Of a stretch of 54,902 nt of DNA, positions 51,593-54,902 are shown piece by piece; within the stretch, counting starts at the first letter, position 1; each line of letters opens with the position of its first letter. The DNA lies in the NCBI GenBank assembly GCA_002421995.1, contig DISP01000126.1, forward strand, positions 1-54,902. Reading direction: 5' to 3'. The notes under the pieces are model-generated. The model searched no databases. It saw nothing but the letters and a program-made list of their open reading frames with translations, and was not told the DNA's origin. Both the position numbers and the translations under genes were made by a program. Source of the stretch: Bacteroidales bacterium UBA6207 (GTDB lineage Bacteria > Bacteroidota > Bacteroidia > Bacteroidales > F082).

Positions 51593-51887
51593 ACAAACAA
51601 GTTAAAGGCAAAGTTGAATGAGAGAATGGAAATGACAGCTTCAAGAGGGATTTTTTACTAAAAAATTGATGGAAAAAATAACAAAAATGCGCCGCCAAAC
51701 GTAAACTGGTTGTGGCAAAAAAAAGGATCGCTTTTCTTTATCGCCTGACAGCTTCGCTAATGGTTCATATCAGTTATTTACATTGGTAAACTCCCGAACA
51801 TTTTTCCGTGTACAAGCTGCTCTCAGGCTTAAAAGCAATGGCGATAAGGACTGTCGAAAATAAAAGGGAAATAAAACAGCAGCTTAC

Positions 51888-51990
51888 TAAAAGAGGAATG
51901 CCCTTGGGGAGTAGATAGAATTGATAAAACAACAAATCAATTCAACCCCAAGGGCATTAAGTTCGAACTTATAAAACAACCAACCAATTA
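51888..51990 (-). ncRNA. Candidate small RNA, copy 3
   Basis: Same flanks: -7 box (51997-52004), GGTTGGTTGTTTTAT segment, and 14-bp TAAGTTCGAACTTA palindrome. The outer stem is ATGCCCTTGGGG (51898-51909) / CCCCAAGGGCAT (51946-51957). The inner helix is different from the other copies: GAATTGAT (51918-51925) / ATCAATTC (51936-51943), perfect, around an AAAACAACAA loop (plus strand). The T-run after the stem is shorter (CTTTT). About 103 nt. Confidence 0.65.
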
Positions 51991-51996
51991 GGATTG

Positions 51997-52004
51997 CAAA
52001 AATA
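51997..52004 (-). promoter_or_regulatory. -7 box of small-RNA copy 3
   Basis: TATTTTTG on the minus strand, 67 bp from the stop of the DUF2461 gene. A short GTGACCCTCAC palindrome (52010-52020) lies upstream. Confidence 0.5.
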
Positions 52005-52070
52005 AGTCAGTGACCCTCACAAGAAAGTGTCATTAAGTTAAAGGTATGTTTTAATAAGTTATCGGCAATA

Positions 52071-52739
52071 TTATTCAAGGTTTCGGACTGCCCTATTCAG
52101 GAATGCATTGAAGTCGCGCATAGCTTTAAAAGTATCCATCACAAAATCAACAATTTCCGATTTTGTTTGGTTTTCCGGTTCGAATGACCGGCTGACAACA
52201 TAATGTTTGTATTTGAGCAGGTTTCCGTCGGCAAAATCTGCCGGGAATCCTTTTGGAACATTTACGAGCTGCTCATTCATGAGTTCACCAAACATATTTT
52301 GAAAAAACGGATCGAAAATAATTGCTTTAAAGTCGGCTGATTGATAATAAATCTCGCGGCGTATCGCGTTCAGCACATCGCGCTGAGGGGCATAAATACC
52401 ACCACCAACAAAAGATTGCCCGGGTTCAAAATGCATATAATATCCGGCATTGGGGGCGTTTTTTCCACCCGGAACAATGAATGCACCCATATTGGTTTTG
52501 TAAGGATCTTTGTTTTTGGAAAAACGAACATCCCTGTTGATGCGAAAGACACACTTTTTCGGATCTTGTGGTCCGATAAGCGGATCAACGTTTGCAAGCT
52601 CACTAATCACCTCAGCAGCAATATCCACAAGATCGGTTTTGGCTGCTTCGTATGCTGCGCGTTGGGCATCGAACCAGCTTTTATTGTTGTTTGCCGACAG
52701 CTCATTTAAGAAATCTATAATCCTTTTGCTCATAACCAT
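52071..52739 (-). CDS. DUF2461 family protein
   Basis: 222 residues. It matches the DUF2461/TIGR02453 family: an opening IIDFLNELSANNNKSWFDAQRAAYE, then FRINRDVRFSKNKDPYKTNMGAFIVPGG, YYMHFEPGQSFVGGGIYAPQRDVLNAIRREI, and a C-terminal helix (FVMDTFKAMRDFNAFLNRAV). No biochemical function is established for the family. Cytoplasmic; no signal or membrane segment. A -7 box precedes it. ATG 52733, two codons in, is an alternative start. Confidence 0.92.
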   Translation of the reverse strand: MVMSKRIIDFLNELSANNNKSWFDAQRAAYEAAKTDLVDIAAEVISELANVDPLIGPQDPKKCVFRINRDVRFSKNKDPYKTNMGAFIVPGGKNAPNAGYYMHFEPGQSFVGGGIYAPQRDVLNAIRREIYYQSADFKAIIFDPFFQNMFGELMNEQLVNVPKGFPADFADGNLLKYKHYVVSRSFEPENQTKSEIVDFVMDTFKAMRDFNAFLNRAVRNLE

Positions 52740-52750
52740 TTGTTTGAAAG

Positions 52751-52758
52751 CAAAAATA
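52751..52758 (-). promoter_or_regulatory. Predicted -7 box for the DUF2461 gene
   Basis: TATTTTTG on the minus strand, 12 bp before ATG 52739. A possible variant box TAAATTCG for the divergent gene lies at 52762-52769. Confidence 0.5.
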
Positions 52759-52788
52759 GGCTAAATTCGTTGCTGCATTTCAATACAT

Positions 52789-53625
52789 ATGAAAAAGATT
52801 TTACCAGTAATTTTGTTTTTCGTTTTGTTTCTAACTGAAAATGAAACGTTTGCCTTTGAAGGATTTAGTACTGTAGGTTCGCGGGCAGCCGGAATGGGAG
52901 GAGCATCAGTCACATTAACTGATTTTTGGTCAATCCATAATAACCCGGCAGGATTGGCAAACCTGAACAGAATGGCGGCAGGATTAGCCTATCAAAACAG
53001 GTTTCAGATGAAAGAGCTTGGGTTAAAAAGCGCCGGTGTTGCAATACCAATGAACTTCGGGGTGATTGCTGCAAGTTTTAACCAGTATGGCTATAAGCAT
53101 TATTACGAAAACAAGTTAGGCTTGCTCTATTCCAGATCGTTCGGGCCTGCGCTCAGAATGGGTTTGCAGTTAGATTACCTTTCAAGTCGTTTCAGCGAAG
53201 GTTATCCGGGCAGCGACCATTTGACCTTTGAGTTTGGTGTGCAATATGATTTGACCAGCAAACTTAGTATTGGCACCATGATTTTTAATCCAATCAGTGT
53301 AAAAAGGTCGGAATTGACCAACGAGCGCATTCCGGTCGTTTTCCGTTTCGGGCTCAGCTATCAAATCACCGAAACACTGCTTATGGTTGGAGAGTTTGAT
53401 AAAAATTCGGATTTAGAACCAGATGCCCACTTCGGATTGGAATACAGGCTTAATGATAAGTTTTATGCAAGAACAGGTGTGGCGGTCAATCCGGGACTTC
53501 TGTCGTTTGGAGCCGGATGGAATGTAGGTGCTTTCACCCTTGATTTGGCAGGATCACTCGAGCAGGTGTTAGGAAGTCGCGTACAAGCCAGCGTTGTTTA
53601 CCACTTTGGAAAAGACAGAAAATGA
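52789..53625 (+). CDS. Outer-membrane barrel protein (PorV/FadL-like superfamily)
   Basis: 278 residues. A signal peptide ends near NETFA. The N-terminal motif GSRAAGMGGASVTLTDFWSIHNNPAGLANL is that of the FadL/PorV/UPF0164 group of outer-membrane proteins. The rest reads as regular barrel strands, ending ASVVYHFGKDRK. It is shorter than T9SS PorV or PorQ, so I do not assign it to that machinery. It overlaps the next gene by 4 bp (ATGA 53622-53625), implying a joint function with the HhH protein. Confidence 0.82.
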   Translation: MKKILPVILFFVLFLTENETFAFEGFSTVGSRAAGMGGASVTLTDFWSIHNNPAGLANLNRMAAGLAYQNRFQMKELGLKSAGVAIPMNFGVIAASFNQYGYKHYYENKLGLLYSRSFGPALRMGLQLDYLSSRFSEGYPGSDHLTFEFGVQYDLTSKLSIGTMIFNPISVKRSELTNERIPVVFRFGLSYQITETLLMVGEFDKNSDLEPDAHFGLEYRLNDKFYARTGVAVNPGLLSFGAGWNVGAFTLDLAGSLEQVLGSRVQASVVYHFGKDRK

Positions 53626-54902
53626 GAAGATTACCCATTCTCAGCTTTTTGCTGGTATTGTTTTTATCAGCAGGTTTTTCTGATGTATCGGCGCAAGAAG
53701 CCGATACAACAAACCACACGCTGACCGATAAAATCACAGCACAAATGGAAGTCATTGCCGAGTCGCTCGATGCCAACCTTGATTTTTCTGACCTTATTGA
53801 CTCCTATTACTATTATGCAGAAAACAAAATCAACATCAACAGTAAGCAGGTAGCCGAGCTCAGAAACCTTTACCTGATCAGCGATTTCCAGCTCGAAAAG
53901 CTATTGGCTTATCAGAAGAAGTTCGGAGCCTTTCTGAGTGTATATGAATTGACGATAGTGGAAGGTTTTGATGAAAACACATTGGAAATCATACTGCCGG
54001 TTGTTGATGTAGCCGAATCAGATGCGCGACAAAAAATCAGCCCGGCGCAGGTGGCAAAATATGGCCGACACCAATTGATTATGCGCATGGAACGCAATCT
54101 TAATGAGCAAGACGGCTATGCACCCATTGACGACAGCACGCTTTATGCAAAACCAAATGCCCGCTATCTGGGAGGCAAAGAGAAAATTTATGCCAAATAC
54201 ACCTTTAATTACAGAAACCGCGTGCGTGCCGGGGTTACGATGGACAAAGACGCCGGAGAGGTTTTTTTCAAGGACAATATCAATGATTCGTTGCAAAGAC
54301 TTTTAGGGAATAAGCTTAAAAATGGTTTTGATTTTTATTCGGCACATGCATTCGTCAGCGACTTTGGAATACTGAAATCCCTGGCTTTGGGAGATTACCA
54401 CCTTGCTTTCGGGCAGGGATTGACAATGTGGTCGGGACTTTCCTACGGAAAAAGCACAACACCCACGCAGGTGATGCGCTATGGAGGCGGAGTGAAACCA
54501 AACACCTCGGTTAATGAAAGTTTTTTTCTGCGTGGAGCAGCCGCCACTTTCGGATGGAAATCGCTGGAGCTTTCTGTTTTTTATTCCAAAAAGAAAATAG
54601 ATGCAAACCTGGTTACAACAGATTCAACTTCGGCAGAGACATTTATTGTTACAAGCTTGCAGGAAAGCGGTTTACACCGAACCGTAAACGAGTTATCCGA
54701 CAAGGGAATTATTGCGCAGGAACTCATCGGCGGACGATTGGCATATAGGCAAAAGAAGTTTGAGCTGGGATATACGATGCACCAAACCAATCTGCAGACG
54801 AGTCTGTTGCCACGAATTGAGCCCTATTCAATGTTTAGGTTTCAGTCGGATCATCTTATGAATCAAGGTTTAGACTGGCGCTGGGTGATGCCACACATCA
54901 TC
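53622..54902 (+). CDS. Helix-hairpin-helix outer-membrane protein (3' end outside window)
   Basis: 427 codons visible, open to the window end. Signal peptide 1-24 (ending DVSA before QE). Residues 69-128 form a ComEA-like double helix-hairpin-helix (KININSKQVAEL, LISDFQLEKLLAYQKKFGAFLSVYEL, FDENTLEIILPVVDV). After about 150 come alternating beta strands with Tyr/Phe/Arg, typical of an outer-membrane barrel. HhH modules of this type bind DNA in ComEA, so a surface or periplasmic DNA-contacting barrel is possible, but HhH can also bind protein. Translationally coupled to the preceding barrel gene. Function unknown. Confidence 0.85.
   Translation, partial: MRRLPILSFLLVLFLSAGFSDVSAQEADTTNHTLTDKITAQMEVIAESLDANLDFSDLIDSYYYYAENKININSKQVAELRNLYLISDFQLEKLLAYQKKFGAFLSVYELTIVEGFDENTLEIILPVVDVAESDARQKISPAQVAKYGRHQLIMRMERNLNEQDGYAPIDDSTLYAKPNARYLGGKEKIYAKYTFNYRNRVRAGVTMDKDAGEVFFKDNINDSLQRLLGNKLKNGFDFYSAHAFVSDFGILKSLALGDYHLAFGQGLTMWSGLSYGKSTTPTQVMRYGGGVKPNTSVNESFFLRGAAATFGWKSLELSVFYSKKKIDANLVTTDSTSAETFIVTSLQESGLHRTVNELSDKGIIAQELIGGRLAYRQKKFELGYTMHQTNLQTSLLPRIEPYSMFRFQSDHLMNQGLDWRWVMPHII

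Larger units (their letters stand above)
50965..52070. other. 1.1 kb gene-free island with three small-RNA-like repeat units
   Basis: No convincing protein gene lies here on either strand. The region holds the transketolase promoter box (51016-51023), three copies of a ~120 bp unit (51082-51199, 51451-51566, 51888-52004) described separately, and A/T-rich spacers of about 250 and 320 bp. A fragment CAACCAATTGAG (51278-51289) matches part of the unit and may be a decayed remnant. An 8-bp inverted repeat TTATCGCC/GGCGATAA (near 51738 and 51840) lies in the second spacer. Confidence 0.75.

Noticed and set aside
51738..51847. Inverted repeat TTATCGCC/GGCGATAA in the island
   Set aside because: Arms of 8 bp are about 95 bases apart with no conserved context, so it may well be chance in this A/T-rich spacer.
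51082..52004. The three repeats as MITEs or a CRISPR array
   Set aside because: No terminal inverted repeats or target duplications at the unit ends, and the hairpin is internal. Spacing is hundreds of bases, irregular, with no cas genes. The promoter-hairpin-T-run order fits RNA genes better.

Overview
The window is a contiguous stretch of chromosome from a member of the phylum Bacteroidota; order and genus cannot be fixed from this sequence. Four things point there. Most genes lack Shine-Dalgarno sites. Many genes are preceded by the Bacteroidota -7 box TAnnTTTG. One exported enzyme carries a type IX secretion (T9SS) C-terminal sorting domain. The family content also fits: DUF3078, GIN/DUF2807, FadL-like porins, DUF2461, and guaB followed by parvulin genes and moxR. 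Coding density is high. I see no tRNA, rRNA, insertion sequence, phage gene or CRISPR array.

Layout. 1-6.2 kb (minus): a putative envelope-stress operon. A promoter near 6150 and a long leader precede a PrsW-type intramembrane protease, an ECF sigma factor, a single-pass anti-sigma-like protein, an unknown anchored protein and a large zinc metallopeptidase/beta-propeller/barrel protein cut by the window edge. 6.2-11.7 kb (minus): a nucleotide-sugar operon (ugd, UDP-xylose synthase, rfbD, a degenerate GxxExxY protein, phosphohexomutase). 11.8-14.2 kb: a DUF3078 protein and a membrane-anchored metallophosphoesterase. 14.4-24.8 kb (plus): guaB, three periplasmic parvulin-type folding factors overlapping by 4 bp, a MoxR ATPase, a MacA/MacB-like pair without an ATPase gene, and a peroxiredoxin. 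24.9-28.6 kb: PAP2 phosphatase and mazG (minus), then a PagL-like protein and a GIN-domain lipoprotein (plus). 28.6-34.8 kb: proS, a very low-complexity lipoprotein, a FadL-like porin and a TPR protein. 34.8-40.5 kb: a zinc-ribbon coiled-coil protein with a NIF3 protein, then lpxK-pnp-lpxH. 39.5-43.2 kb (minus): ABC-F ATPase, gap, FAD oxidoreductase. 43.3-51 kb: mnmE, T9SS esterase, SRPBCC protein, MFS sugar transporter, thioredoxin-like protein, shikimate kinase and a two-subunit transketolase. 52-54.9 kb: DUF2461 protein, outer-membrane protein, and a helix-hairpin-helix outer-membrane protein cut by the window end.

The most unusual part is the 1.1 kb gene-free island at 50,965-52,070. It holds three dispersed copies of a ~120 bp unit. 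Read on the minus strand, each is a complete small-RNA gene: a TATTTTTG -7 box, a conserved U/G-rich 5' segment, a palindrome centred on TTCGAA, and a long hairpin followed by a T-rich end. The hairpin stems differ between copies but keep pairing through compensatory changes, and the inner helix of copy 3 is unrelated in sequence to that of copies 1 and 2. This is the best candidate here for an undescribed system: a tandem family of about 100-nt RNAs upstream of the transketolase operon, one copy with a Crp/Fnr-like palindrome just upstream of its promoter box.

Functionally the window combines envelope construction and quality control (lipid A steps, outer-membrane folding factors, putative sigma/PrsW signalling, porins, T9SS cargo) with central metabolism (gap, transketolase, guaB, pnp, aroK) and translation (proS, mnmE, ABC-F). 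In five genes the leftmost possible start is a TTG inside a -7 box, so I placed the starts at the next ATG. Two other genes (lpxH and the FAD oxidoreductase) seem truly to start at TTG.
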